This document shows positions 16,556-26,000 of a stretch of 33,081 bases of DNA, in pieces. Position numbers and translations under genes: made by a program. Location: assembly GCA_046153685.1 (NCBI GenBank), contig JBJXGH010000172.1, positions 1 to 33,081 of the forward strand, read 5' to 3'. The notes under the pieces are model-generated. The model was not told the origin of the DNA. It was given only the letters and a program-made list of their open reading frames with translations, and did no database searches. This DNA is from CAMAPP01 sp046153685 (GTDB lineage Bacteria; Pseudomonadota; Alphaproteobacteria; CADEGL01). Positions within the stretch are counted from its first letter, which is position 1, and each line of letters starts with the position of its first letter.

Positions 16556-17463
16556 CACATGAGATAGGGGATCGCGCTCGGATCGCTCGCCGGGCCTCCA
16601 TCGCGCGCCCGGAACTGCAACCGGATGCCATCGGGGTCGCGGATCACGATGCCTTCCGCCGACGGAGCGGAGCGTTCGAGCGCAAGGCCAAGCGATTTGG
16701 CGTGCCGTTCCGAGCGCGAGAGATCGCCCATCGAATCGACCTCGAATCGAAGATGGTGAAGGCCGGGATCGAGACCAGCCGCATTGCGCAGCAGCACGAG
16801 GTCGCGCTGACCGCAATCACCCGACAGGACCGCGCCACCCTGCGAGCATTCCCCGCAGCCAAGTCCGATCACCTCGGTGTAAAAGGCCAACATCGCGTCG
16901 AAGTCCCGCGCGACCAGCGTCGCCTGCACGATGCGCGTGGGATGGAAGACCGCGTCCTCGACGCGGCGAATCTCGGGCGCTTGGTGATAGAGCCGCTCGC
17001 GCGACGGCTCGGGCTGGCCGGGAGTCCATGCGGGGGTGACTTTCGTGACCGTGCCGGTTCTCCGCGTCCGCCACTCCTTCGTGGTATCGGCGTAGATCTC
17101 GACGGCGTTGCCGTCAGGGTCGGCGCCGTAGATCGAACGGGTGATGTCGTGATCCACCGTGCGCGGAAATATCTGCCCGGCGGCGAGCGCACGCCGATAG
17201 CCCGCCACCAGATCGTCCTCCGTCTCCGTCTCGAAGGCGAGATGGTTGAGACCGGGCTTGCCCGACCGGCAGAGAGGGCTCGAAACTTCGACCATGCCGA
17301 TATCGTGATGGGTGTTGCCGTTGGACAAGAACCCCGCCTTCACGGCCGGGCGGCGGTAGACCTCCTCGAGACCGACGACGGTCTTGTAAAACACCATCGC
17401 GCGGTCGAGATCGGTCACGTAAAGATTGGCATGGGTCAATCGCCTAGGCCGCCAGCATCCCAT
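16555..17463 (-). CDS. Two-module VOC-superfamily protein (extradiol dioxygenase-like)
   Basis: The 302-residue protein has two vicinal-oxygen-chelate modules. In the first, a plausible metal triad is present: His11 (LTHANLYV), His74 (GLNHLAFE) and Glu122 (NAVEIYAD). In the second, the equivalent positions read Gln180, His237 and Gln283, so the metal site appears lost. Classical two-domain extradiol dioxygenases usually keep iron in the C-terminal module, so this is a reversed layout. Ring-cleaving dioxygenase activity is plausible from the operon (Rieske oxygenase and hydrolase upstream), but glyoxalase-like or binding roles remain possible. ATG 17463 has GAGGAG seven bases upstream. Confidence 0.85.
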   Translation of the reverse strand: MGCWRPRRLTHANLYVTDLDRAMVFYKTVVGLEEVYRRPAVKAGFLSNGNTHHDIGMVEVSSPLCRSGKPGLNHLAFETETEDDLVAGYRRALAAGQIFPRTVDHDITRSIYGADPDGNAVEIYADTTKEWRTRRTGTVTKVTPAWTPGQPEPSRERLYHQAPEIRRVEDAVFHPTRIVQATLVARDFDAMLAFYTEVIGLGCGECSQGGAVLSGDCGQRDLVLLRNAAGLDPGLHHLRFEVDSMGDLSRSERHAKSLGLALERSAPSAEGIVIRDPDGIRLQFRARDGGPASDPSAIPYLM

Positions 17464-17486
17464 CGGCGCACTCCTCAATCGGTGGT

Positions 17487-18344
17487 TTAAGCGGCGCTAG
17501 CAGTGGTCTGCTCGCCGCGCAAAAATGCCCGGACAAGTCGGTTGAATTCGGCCGGATGCTCGAGTTGCGGGAAATGCCGGCAGCGCTCGAACATCGCCAA
17601 CTTGGCATCGGGAAGGAGTCTCGCGGCCTCTTCGGCGCGCCGATGCACCACGCGCGGATCGTCCCGGCCCCAGGCTAGAAGCGTCGGCGCCCGGATCGCG
17701 CCCAGCCGGTCGGTGATCCGGTGCTCGCGCCATCCGGCAACATCCATGAGGCCCTTCATGCGGCGCTCGTATGCCGGAAGTGTGTTGGCCAGTCCGTAAA
17801 TGGTGAGCTGCATCAAGTAAAGCGCCTCTGGGACAGAGGCGGCGTCGAACACAACATTCGCCATGCGCCGACGGCAGCTTTCGAGCGAAGGCTCGGCGAT
17901 CGCCGCGAGGCCGTTCTTGTAGGATTCGGCCAACGTGCGGGCGACCTCCTCCTCGCTGTTGAAGCACGTGCCGCTGCTGACCAGCACGAGGCGCTTGAGC
18001 CTGTCGGGGCGACGCAGATATAGCAGGGCTGCCAGCAAGCCGCCGAAGGAACTTCCGACCGCGCTGAACTCGCCGATCCCGTATGTGTCGAGCACCGCCT
18101 CGAGATGATCGAGCATGGCGCCTTGCGGCGCGCCGCCGCGATAGCGGCCCTGTTCGGTGAAGCCGTTGTCGAGAACATCCGGCGCGAGCACCGCGAAGTC
18201 GCGCGCGAGCGGCTCGAGATTTCGCATCCAGATATCCGCCGATGCGCCGACGCCGTGAATCAGCAATAGCGGCGGTCCTTCGCCGCCGCGATAAAGCCGA
18301 GTACGTGCGCCACCGATTTCCGCGAACTCAACGCGCATAGACAC
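17487..18344 (-). CDS. Alpha/beta hydrolase (meta-cleavage-product hydrolase-like)
   Basis: The 285-residue hydrolase has an oxyanion-hole HGVGAS, nucleophile elbow GSSFGG with Ser99, acid Asp228 or Asp229 in GRDDPRV, and His257 in CRHFPQLEHP. The cap region and overall length resemble C-C bond hydrolases such as MhpC/BphD, which cut ring-cleavage products, and the operon context supports that. Epoxide or ester hydrolysis cannot be excluded. GTG 18344 follows AGAGGA by five bases; ATG 18338 is an alternative. It overlaps the end of the Rieske oxygenase gene by 17 nt and is followed 23 bp later by the VOC gene. Confidence 0.88.
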   Translation of the reverse strand: MSMRVEFAEIGGARTRLYRGGEGPPLLLIHGVGASADIWMRNLEPLARDFAVLAPDVLDNGFTEQGRYRGGAPQGAMLDHLEAVLDTYGIGEFSAVGSSFGGLLAALLYLRRPDRLKRLVLVSSGTCFNSEEEVARTLAESYKNGLAAIAEPSLESCRRRMANVVFDAASVPEALYLMQLTIYGLANTLPAYERRMKGLMDVAGWREHRITDRLGAIRAPTLLAWGRDDPRVVHRRAEEAARLLPDAKLAMFERCRHFPQLEHPAEFNRLVRAFLRGEQTTASAA

Positions 18345-19680
18345 GAATGTCCTCTCTCAGCGAGGGCGGCTCGGCCAGCGCGCGCGCGGCAACCTTGCCT
18401 TGAATGGCGCGCAAGGCCGCGCGCTCGCGCTCCTCGGTGTCGGCGGGCGGCATGCGCAGCAGGGTGTCGTTGCCGTATGTCCGGACGATGCCCTGGTGGT
18501 GGTGGAGTCCACGACGCGGGGATTCGCCCCGCGCGACCGCGCGAATGCCCTCGCGCACCATGCGGCGCATCAAGATCACGCCGCGATCGGTAGTGGCGAG
18601 GTGTTCGAGTCCGTGCCGCGCCACCGCGCGCTGGCCGATCTGGGCCTCGTAATCGCCTGGGAATCGCTGGCGTTCGTCGTAGGAACGGCCGCCGTAATTG
18701 TTGCGCACGACCGGTCCGGGATTGGTGATGTAGGTGTTTTCCTGGCCCGGCCGCAGGCGCACGAAGGCGAACTCGACGGTGTTTTCATCGTCGATCGGCA
18801 CGCGCCAGCGCGTAATGAACGAGATGTAGCAGAGCTCGTCCTTGCCCTCGGGATAGCGCGGAGGAAAGATCGGCGTCATCGGGATTTGCGCGATATTCGG
18901 GTAGATGTACTCGATGGAGCGCACCCAGACGCTGGCTTTCACGCGACGGGTTTCCTGGCACAGAAGGCCGAGCGGGGTCTCGACGAAATCGAACTCGCCG
19001 ACATCCTTCAGTTCCTCGACCGGGCGACCGTCTTCGTCGAGAAACTGAACGCCGCTGATGCGCGCATGAAGAAACGCCTCGTGTACCGGATCCACCACGT
19101 TGTCGATGATTTGAAGCCAGTTGCACGGCTTGACATTGGCGATACCGAGCGGCTCGCCGGGGCCAAGCACGTATCCGGGAAGCTCGAAGGTATCGAGAAT
19201 GGGAAAAGCGGGCTGGGAATCGGGCGGCCCCATGTACGCGAATACCAGGCCGTTGTATTCGTGGACCGGATAGGCGGGATGAAACAGCTTGTTCCGATAA
19301 TTGCTGTCCTCCGGTTCGGCCGGAGTTTCGAGGATGCGGCCGTCCACGTCGTAGAGCCAGCCGTGATAGCAGCAGCGGATGCCGCAGCCCTCGATCTTGG
19401 CGTATTCGAGCGAAGTGCCGCGGTGACTGCAATGGCGCCCAAGGAGGCCGACCTTGCCGCGTCCATCCCGAAACACCACGAGATCTTCGCCGAGAATCCG
19501 AATGGCATTCGGAACGTCCTTGAGATCGGCGCCGTGCGCAACGGGATGCCAGAAGCGGCGGAGAAATTCGCCGCCGGGAGTACCCGGGCCGACGCGCGTC
19601 AGTTCCGGATCCGCGTCCGGCACGTCCCGAAGATGGTAGCCGCCATAGGGCTGATGGAGAAAAGGCGTTTTGTCGCGCAT
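18328..19680 (-). CDS. Rieske [2Fe-2S] aromatic-ring-hydroxylating oxygenase, alpha-subunit type
   Basis: The 450-residue protein has an N-terminal Rieske domain with Cys84-x-His86 (CSH) and Cys103-x2-His106 (CCYH). The catalytic domain carries the mononuclear iron site in DNVVDPVHEAFLHA (Asn194, Asp197, His200, His205). The family introduces oxygen into aromatic or related substrates. It resembles phthalate/vanillate-type single-component terminal oxygenases in that no beta subunit, ferredoxin or reductase gene is nearby, so electrons must come from elsewhere. ATG 19680 has AGGA eight bases upstream; GTG 19698 is a weaker alternative. It is the first gene of the operon and divergent from the aspartate-dehydrogenase-like gene by 66 bp. 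Confidence 0.92.
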   Translation of the reverse strand: MRDKTPFLHQPYGGYHLRDVPDADPELTRVGPGTPGGEFLRRFWHPVAHGADLKDVPNAIRILGEDLVVFRDGRGKVGLLGRHCSHRGTSLEYAKIEGCGIRCCYHGWLYDVDGRILETPAEPEDSNYRNKLFHPAYPVHEYNGLVFAYMGPPDSQPAFPILDTFELPGYVLGPGEPLGIANVKPCNWLQIIDNVVDPVHEAFLHARISGVQFLDEDGRPVEELKDVGEFDFVETPLGLLCQETRRVKASVWVRSIEYIYPNIAQIPMTPIFPPRYPEGKDELCYISFITRWRVPIDDENTVEFAFVRLRPGQENTYITNPGPVVRNNYGGRSYDERQRFPGDYEAQIGQRAVARHGLEHLATTDRGVILMRRMVREGIRAVARGESPRRGLHHHQGIVRTYGNDTLLRMPPADTEERERAALRAIQGKVAARALAEPPSLREDIRVYAR

Positions 19681-19746
19681 ACGTCCATTCCTGTTCACGC
19701 GCGACTAGACTAGCCTCGCGGGGCACAGGTGGCCAGGGGAGCAAAG

Positions 19747-20547
19747 ATGCGAGTGGCAATCGGCGGCTTCGGCGCCATTGGCGCCAAATTGGCAAAGCGC
19801 CTCGACGAGGGCATCGAGGGTCTGCAACTTGTGGCCGTCTCGGCACGAAACCACGAGCGCGTCCGGGCGGCCATCGCCTCGTTCCGCTCGCCGCCCGCGG
19901 TGCTGGCGCTCGCGGCTCTGGCACATGATGCGGATGTGGTCGTCGAGTGCGCGCCGGCCGCGGTATTCCGCGAAATAGCGGAGCCGGCGATCCAGGCGGG
20001 GCGCATCTTCATGCCCTCGAGCGTGGGCCAGCTTCTTGTCCACGCCGACCTGATCGAGCTCGCAAAGGCCACACGCGCGCGAATTCTGGTGCCGACCGGC
20101 GCGCTGCTTGGGCTCGACGCCGTTCGGGCCGCAGCCGAAGGCACGATTCGCTCGGTGCGCATGGTCACGCGCAAGCCCCCGGCCGGCCTCGACGGCGCGC
20201 CCTATCTGGTCGAGAACGCCATCTCGCTCGCCGGACTCACGGCGCCACTCAAGGTTTTCGACGGTACGGCCCGCGACGGGGCCAAGGGTTTTCCCGCGAA
20301 CGTCAATGTCGCGGCGGCGCTGTCGCTCGCCGGCATCGGGCCGGACCGGACATTTCTTGAGATTTGGGCCGATCCCACCGTCAGCCGCAATACGCACGCC
20401 ATCGAGGTCGAGGGTGACGAGGTGCGGTTCTCGATGACGATAGAGAACGTGCCGAGTGCGGAGAACCCGAGGACTGGCATGCTTACCCCGTTATCCGTCA
20501 TCGCGGCGCTGCGCGCGCTGACTTCGACGCTGAAGGTCGGAAGCTAA
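19747..20547 (+). CDS. nadX: L-aspartate dehydrogenase-like protein
   Basis: This 266-residue protein matches the aspartate dehydrogenase family in length. It has an N-terminal GGFGAIG dinucleotide-binding loop, PTGALLGLDAVRAA, KGFPANVNVAAALSLAGIG and SRNTHAIEV with the presumed catalytic His217. The enzyme converts L-aspartate and NAD(P)+ to iminoaspartate and ammonia, either for NAD biosynthesis with NadA or in catabolism. No nadA or nadC adjoins. Instead it is divergent from an oxygenase operon ending in a RidA-type imine deaminase, so a nitrogen-handling catabolic role is possible. ATG 19747 has AGGGGAG six bases upstream. Confidence 0.87.
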   Translation: MRVAIGGFGAIGAKLAKRLDEGIEGLQLVAVSARNHERVRAAIASFRSPPAVLALAALAHDADVVVECAPAAVFREIAEPAIQAGRIFMPSSVGQLLVHADLIELAKATRARILVPTGALLGLDAVRAAAEGTIRSVRMVTRKPPAGLDGAPYLVENAISLAGLTAPLKVFDGTARDGAKGFPANVNVAAALSLAGIGPDRTFLEIWADPTVSRNTHAIEVEGDEVRFSMTIENVPSAENPRTGMLTPLSVIAALRALTSTLKVGS

Positions 20548-20786
20548 AGACCTCCAGCCACCGGCCCGGCTTCGCGCCGAATTCAGACCGTCGCGGAATT
20601 TCGAGATCGGTCCCTGCCCGGGAGCGGCTTACTAGCTGTCATGCCCAGCGCGCCATGAAAGCCCATCCGGCGGGCATACGGGCATACGCCAGGACTCAAA
20701 GCCGGCAGCCTCGCGCATCGCCAAGAGTCCCGGACGCAGAAAAGCGATCCTGGCGGCAACATGATTTCGCGCAGATGGTCCGGGGC

Positions 20787-21023
20787 TTATTTATTCTTTT
20801 TTTTCCCGAAAATCGCGTCCCAATTATCCTTGTAGGCCTTGGAAATCGGCTTTTGCCCTTCTCCTCTGCTGTAACCCGCGGGCGCGGCATCGGCTTTCTC
20901 GCCGCTCTCGGCCTTGGACGGCACCGCCTCCGCGGCCTTCTCGCTTTTCACCGGAGCCGTTGTCGCCGCGGCGGCGGTTTCAGGAGCGGGATTGTTCTTG
21001 ATTTTCTTCTCGTCGCTGGCCAT
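20787..21023 (-). CDS. Small Ala/Lys-rich hypothetical protein
   Basis: I do not recognise a named family. The product is 78 residues, without signal peptide or membrane segment. The middle is low complexity (Ala, Thr, Glu, Lys). The only ordered-looking part is the C-terminus, GYSRGEGQKPISKAYKDN followed by WDAIFGKKK. ATG 21023 is supported by AGGA six bases upstream; an earlier ATG at 21041 adds MEIGQP. A real gene is likely because of the Shine-Dalgarno and the distinct C-terminal block. The 239-bp gap before it (20548-20786) shows nothing I can support. Confidence 0.6.
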   Translation of the reverse strand: MASDEKKIKNNPAPETAAAATTAPVKSEKAAEAVPSKAESGEKADAAPAGYSRGEGQKPISKAYKDNWDAIFGKKKNK

Positions 21024-21176
21024 CGGCTGTCCTATTTCCAAGTCATGTCGTCAAGCAGGTTCGGGCGAAGCGGGCGCGCCTGGGATGCGAGGCGGGGGAT
21101 TGATGAAGGTCGGTTGACCGGAGGAATTGGGTGATTCGGCGAGTAATTCGGCGGATCGGACGCTCTTGCGGGAATG

Positions 21177-22817
21177 TTAGTCCAGAGTTGGTCTTGGCGC
21201 TAGCGCGAGCGCGACTTTCTCCGCGGCCTTGATGCCATCGACGCCTGCCGAGAGGATGCCGCCCGCATAGCCCGCACCCTCGCCGACCGGATAAAGGCCG
21301 GGCGTGTTGACGCTCTGGCCGGATTCGTCGCGCGGAATTCGAACCGGCGACGAGGTGCGGGTCTCCACGCCCGTCATCACCGCATCCGCCATCGCGAAGC
21401 CCTTGAGCCGCGCATCGAAAACCGCCAGCGCCTCGCGAATGGCCGCGACCGCGAAATCGGGCAGACAGGCCGATAGATCCGCTGGCACCACGCCCGGACG
21501 GTACGACGGCACGACCGCGCCGAGCGCGACCGATGCCTTGCCGGCGAGAAAATCGCCGACGCGCTGCGCCGGCGCCGCATAGGTCCCGCCGCCGAGTTCG
21601 AAGGCGCGCCGTTCCCAGTGGCGCTGAAAGGCGATGCCGGCCAGGGCATGGCCCGGATAATCCTCTGGCGTCACGCCGACGACAATGCCGGCATTGGCGT
21701 TGCGCTCGTTGCGCGAGTACTGGCTCATGCCATTGGTCACGACGCCGCCCGGCTCGGACGCGGCGGCAACGACGGTGCCGCCGGGGCACATGCAAAAGCT
21801 GTACACCGAACGGCCGGCGGCGCCGGGCGAAAGGCAATGGTGGGCGAGCTTGTAGTCCGCCGCGCCGAGCAGGGCATGGCCGGCGAAGGCGCCAAAGCGG
21901 CAGCGGTCGATGAGGGATTGCGGATGCTCGATGCGCACGCCGATCGAGAACGCCTTGGCCGCCATCGCCACGCCGCGGTCGTGCAGCATGGCGAAGGTGT
22001 CGCGCGCGCTGTGCCCGATGGCCAATACCACGCGCTCCGCCGCGACGGTCTCGCCGTCTTCCAGAACCACGCCCCGCACGCGGCGCGCGCCGCCCGCCGA
22101 AATCTCGACGACGAGGTCCACCACCGTGCTTTGAAAGCGGTAGGTGCCGCCCAGCGCCTCGATCGCCGCGCGCATGTGCTCGACCATCGTCACCAACCGG
22201 AAGGTGCCGATATGCGGCTTGGCGGCGGTGAGAATCTCGGCGGGCGCGCCGGCGGCGACGAACTCCTCCAGAACTTTTCGGCCGAGATGGCGCGGGTCCT
22301 TGATCTGGCTGTAGAGCTTGCCGTCGGAAAAGGTTCCGGCGCCGCCTTCGCCGAACTGGACGTTCGATTCAGGATTGAGCGCCGCGCGGCGCCAGAAGGC
22401 CCAGGTGTCCTTGGTGCGCTCGCGCACCGCCTTGCCGCGATCGAGGCTGATCGGGCGAAAGCCCATCTGGGCGAGTAGGAGGCCGGCGAACAACCCGCCC
22501 GGCCCCGCGCCGATCACGACCGGCCGCGCCGCCAGCCCGGACGGCGCGCGCGTAACCGGGCGATAGGAGGTATCGGGCGCGGACGCGACCGTGCGCTCGC
22601 CGCCGAGGCGGCGCAGCACCGCCGCTTCGTCCGCCACCCGGACATCCACGGTGTAGATGAGAAAGATCGCGGATTTCTTGCGCGCATCGTAGGCGCGCCG
22701 CGCCACGCTGTAGCCGAGAATCTCGCGCGCGCCGAGACCGAGGCGGCGCCCGATCGCGTGCCCGAGCGCGTCCTCGCCGTGGTCGAGCGGCAGTTTCAAT
22801 TCGGTCAAGCGCAGCAT
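21177..22817 (-). CDS. Uncharacterised NAD(P)/FAD-dependent dehydrogenase (COG2509-type)
   Basis: The 546-residue flavoprotein has an N-terminal domain of about 95 residues before the dinucleotide-binding motif VIGAGPGGL (101-109). The family-typical NVQFGEGGAGTFSDGKLYS follows, and a C-terminal FAD-contacting YPVGEGAGYAGGI with GVDGIKAAEKVA. The order and length match a widespread family of predicted FAD-dependent dehydrogenases whose reactions are not established. A CxxC-free CMCPGGTVV segment (near residue 345) is also typical of the family. ATG 22817 has AGGA seven bases upstream. The gene is separated from the upstream giant gene by a gap with three hairpins. Confidence 0.9.
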   Translation of the reverse strand: MLRLTELKLPLDHGEDALGHAIGRRLGLGAREILGYSVARRAYDARKKSAIFLIYTVDVRVADEAAVLRRLGGERTVASAPDTSYRPVTRAPSGLAARPVVIGAGPGGLFAGLLLAQMGFRPISLDRGKAVRERTKDTWAFWRRAALNPESNVQFGEGGAGTFSDGKLYSQIKDPRHLGRKVLEEFVAAGAPAEILTAAKPHIGTFRLVTMVEHMRAAIEALGGTYRFQSTVVDLVVEISAGGARRVRGVVLEDGETVAAERVVLAIGHSARDTFAMLHDRGVAMAAKAFSIGVRIEHPQSLIDRCRFGAFAGHALLGAADYKLAHHCLSPGAAGRSVYSFCMCPGGTVVAAASEPGGVVTNGMSQYSRNERNANAGIVVGVTPEDYPGHALAGIAFQRHWERRAFELGGGTYAAPAQRVGDFLAGKASVALGAVVPSYRPGVVPADLSACLPDFAVAAIREALAVFDARLKGFAMADAVMTGVETRTSSPVRIPRDESGQSVNTPGLYPVGEGAGYAGGILSAGVDGIKAAEKVALALAPRPTLD

Positions 22818-22860
22818 CGGATGATCCTAGCATCAGGCGCGGCGCGAGCGGCAGGGCCGA

Positions 22861-22953
22861 GATCAACTCGCGAAGCGAGTTGATCGCCTCGTTACACCGC
22901 CGAGCCAGACAGGCTCGAATGACCAACGGACTCTCCTCGTCGCTGGATGAGGA
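22861..22953. promoter_or_regulatory. Three successive stem-loops between the giant gene and the FAD dehydrogenase gene
   Basis: In minus-strand order these are TCCTCATC/GACGAGGA (22934-22953, 4-nt loop, one wobble), CGAGCC/GGCTCG (22901-22917, 5-nt loop) and a perfect 11-bp GATCAACTCGC stem with a 3-nt loop (22861-22885). None has a following T-run. They may terminate or stabilise the 3' end of the long giant-gene transcript, or lie in the leader of the next gene, whose ATG is 43 nt away. Confidence 0.5.
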
Positions 22954-23031
22954 AAGGGGCTCAGGTCAAATCCCTCGCGCTATCCTTGAACCTGGATCAC
23001 AAATCGGGCGCAGCTCACACCCTCGGCGCGA

Positions 23032-26000
23032 TCACGGCCCGGGCGGCGGCGCGCGCGGCGCGGATGGCGGCGATGGGGGCGGAACGCCGCCGCCCGCGGA
23101 GGCCGAGGACTTGGATGCCGAGGCCGAGAACCCGGACGCAGACCCGAGAAGCTCGGGCGGCGGAAGGTTCGCGAGCGTCGCCTTTCGCGTGGCCTCGATC
23201 TCGGCCTTCGTGCCCGCGCTTGCCAGGGCGGAAATCTCCGGATGATCGATGGCGTTCCGGGGATTGTAGGGAATCGAGGTCTCGCCACCGCCAAGGGTGT
23301 CGAATTTCTTCCCCGTCACGCTTTCAACCCGCGCCCAATCCACAGCGCCGTCGAATTTATCCGCCAGATAGCCCTTGTGATACGCGGGCCCGAACTGGTT
23401 GCCGTAAATCCTGCGGACATCGGGCACGGGGCTATCGACGGCCTGCTGCAGCGCGCGGGCGTGGGCGCCGCGCTCGGCCAGGCTCGCGCCTTTCAAGGGT
23501 ATGATGCCGCCGGGATCGACTACGACAAGCGACCATTCGTCGGCGCCCGGCGGGCCACTGCGGCGGAAGGTGTAATTGTCGTGCTTGTTGTCGAGCCATG
23601 CATAGCCTTTTTCGTTAAGCGCGCGGATGCCCTTGTCGTATGCGACGCGTTGGCCGGGCGTCATCGCCCCGCCATCGGCCTTGACGCGATAGGTCGTGCC
23701 ATCGGCCAAGGTGACGGAAGCGGGAGCGTCCTTGAACGCCGGCGGCGCGGCTTCCACGACCGACAATGTTCCACCCGCGAAATTCTTGTCGCCGATGCCG
23801 TTGCGCCGGGACGGCACCACTACCGAATCAACGATGTCGTAGCGCTTGATGACCGCCGGGGTTTGGATCACGCGCGGATCGCCCACGGACTGCACCGCCG
23901 CACGGCCCAAGTCGTCAAGCGCTGCGGCGGAATCGCCGGGCTGGGTCAGCTTTAGCACCACGCTTGGATCCTTGGGCGCGCGGTAGGCGTTGGAGAACGA
24001 ACCCTCGCCGGCATAAGACGATTTCGGCAGATGGAGCTCGGCGCCGTCCCCATGGCGGCGGAGGATGAGCGCGTCGTCGGCCCCGATCTTGACGGACACG
24101 GCATCCGGCATTGGCGCAGGTCCCGCACCACCCGCCGCCGGAGGTGGAGCTCGTGGCCCGCCCGGCCCACCGGTGTTCCCTCTCGTGGGCGCGCTCGTGT
24201 CCGCGAGACGCGGCTTGCCCGCATTGGCGCCGGCGCCGGCGAGCCCGTCGGGCGCGCCGGCGGCCAGCGGATTGGCGGGCGACACAGGCGGCAAGGCCGC
24301 TTCTTTGCCAGGCAGTTTCGAGGCAGTGGCGGAGGTGTCGATGACCGTCGGCGCGCCGCGATCCACCGCACCGGCCGCGCGCGCGGGCGCGGCGGGTACG
24401 ACCGGACCCTTGCCAGGCACGTTCGAGGCTGTGGCGGAAGTGTCGATGACCGTCGGCGCACCGCGATCCACCGCACCGGCCGCACTCGGCGGCGCGCGTG
24501 GCTGCGCGCCCGTGGGCGTGAACAGTTCGGGTGGCGGACCCCCAGGCTTTCCCACGCCCGACGGCGCCAAGGGATCAGGCAGACGCGGCGGCCGGGCTGG
24601 CGGCACATTGCCGGAAGGCAGCGGGACCTTTGATGGCGTTGAATCCACGCCCGCGGTTTTCACCTCGCCCAGCGGCGCCTTGGGTGATTTGAGCCCCGCC
24701 GCCTCGGCCGGGGGCAACCGCACCATCGTGGTGCTTGTGCCCGGCACAGCCGCGGTGGGCATCTGCGCGGCCGCGCGTTCGGCCGCCGATCCGCGCGCGG
24801 CCGCTGTTTCCAGCCTTCCCGCAGCGCCGACAGCCGTGTCCAACTTACCCGCAGCTGCAACCGCCGTGTCGGCCACCCGAGCGACTTCGCCCACCTTGCC
24901 CGCAGCCGTAGCCACGCGCGCCGCGTCCACAGCCACGCTCGCCGCCTTACCGGCCACCCGAGCCAGCTTGCCGGCCGCGCCCACGGCCAAGGACGGATCC
25001 AAAAGATATTCTCCCACAAACTCGCCCACGCCCTTGGACGCATCGAAGGCTGCGGCGGCATCGCGTTCGGCGACGGCCGTTCCCGCCTTTTTCACGTTTT
25101 GGCCGAAATCGAAGACTTCCTTGCCAAGGCCAAGAAAGATCGCCTTCGCGGTCTTCGAGGGATCGTTGACGACACCCATGACGAAGTCCTGGTTGTCCGT
25201 GCCGAAGACGTTCGTGCGCGCGCCGGTCACGATCTCCATGGCGATCTCGACGTCCTCGCCCACGGAATCGATGGGCTCCCAAATAAAGGTCTTCACCAAT
25301 CCGGCCAAACCCTTCACCGCGCCCTTGACGGTGCCGTATGCGCCGCCAACCGCCACCGCGACGCTCGTCTTGCTCAAGTCGTAGGTCTCGACGGCGCCGC
25401 GCCAGAAGCCTTTCTTCTCGTCCTCCAAGGAAACCGCACCCACGGAATCGCGCGCAATGGCGGCCTCGCCGTTCAGGCGCGCGGCCGGTACGCCGCTTTG
25501 AAGCAGGCGCGCATCGGCCATGCGGTCGAGCTGGACCGGATCGGTGATGGCGTAGAGACCCACGTCCAGCGCCTCGCGCCGGACCTTCTCGCGTTGCTCG
25601 TTTACCGCGCCCTCAAGACCCCGAAGCCTCGCGGTGTCATGCTGCTTCCACTCGGCGCGCGCTGCCTCCAGATGCCTGAGCGCCGTGTCGTGGCGCGCCA
25701 CTCCCGCCGCGTCGCCCGCGCGCTGCGCCGCCTCGCGCCGTGTCTGGATGTCGGCCACGCGTTGCGCGAAGCCGTCCTCGCGCACCCGCACCGCCTCCTC
25801 GACCACACGCAGCTCGCCCTTGGTCGCGGCAAGCTGGTCGATGCGCCGCAACGCCTCGCGGTTGCGCGCCTCCTCGTCGACCTGAAAATAGTCCCGTTGC
25901 GCGCGCCGCGACTTTTCCACCACGTCGTCGCGCAGCTCGCTCAGCTGCCGCAATTCATTCGAGAGCGAGGCCGTCTCGCGTCGGATCTGCCCCTCGAGCG

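Noticed and set aside
18400..19713. A 437-codon plus-strand frame opposite the Rieske oxygenase.
   Set aside because: The minus-strand frame has the complete Rieske and iron-site motifs; the antisense frame has none.
24305..24483. The paired repeats as a CRISPR-like array.
   Set aside because: Only two copies of 74 bp, in frame inside a coding linker, with a 31-bp interval that is also coding. No CRISPR features.
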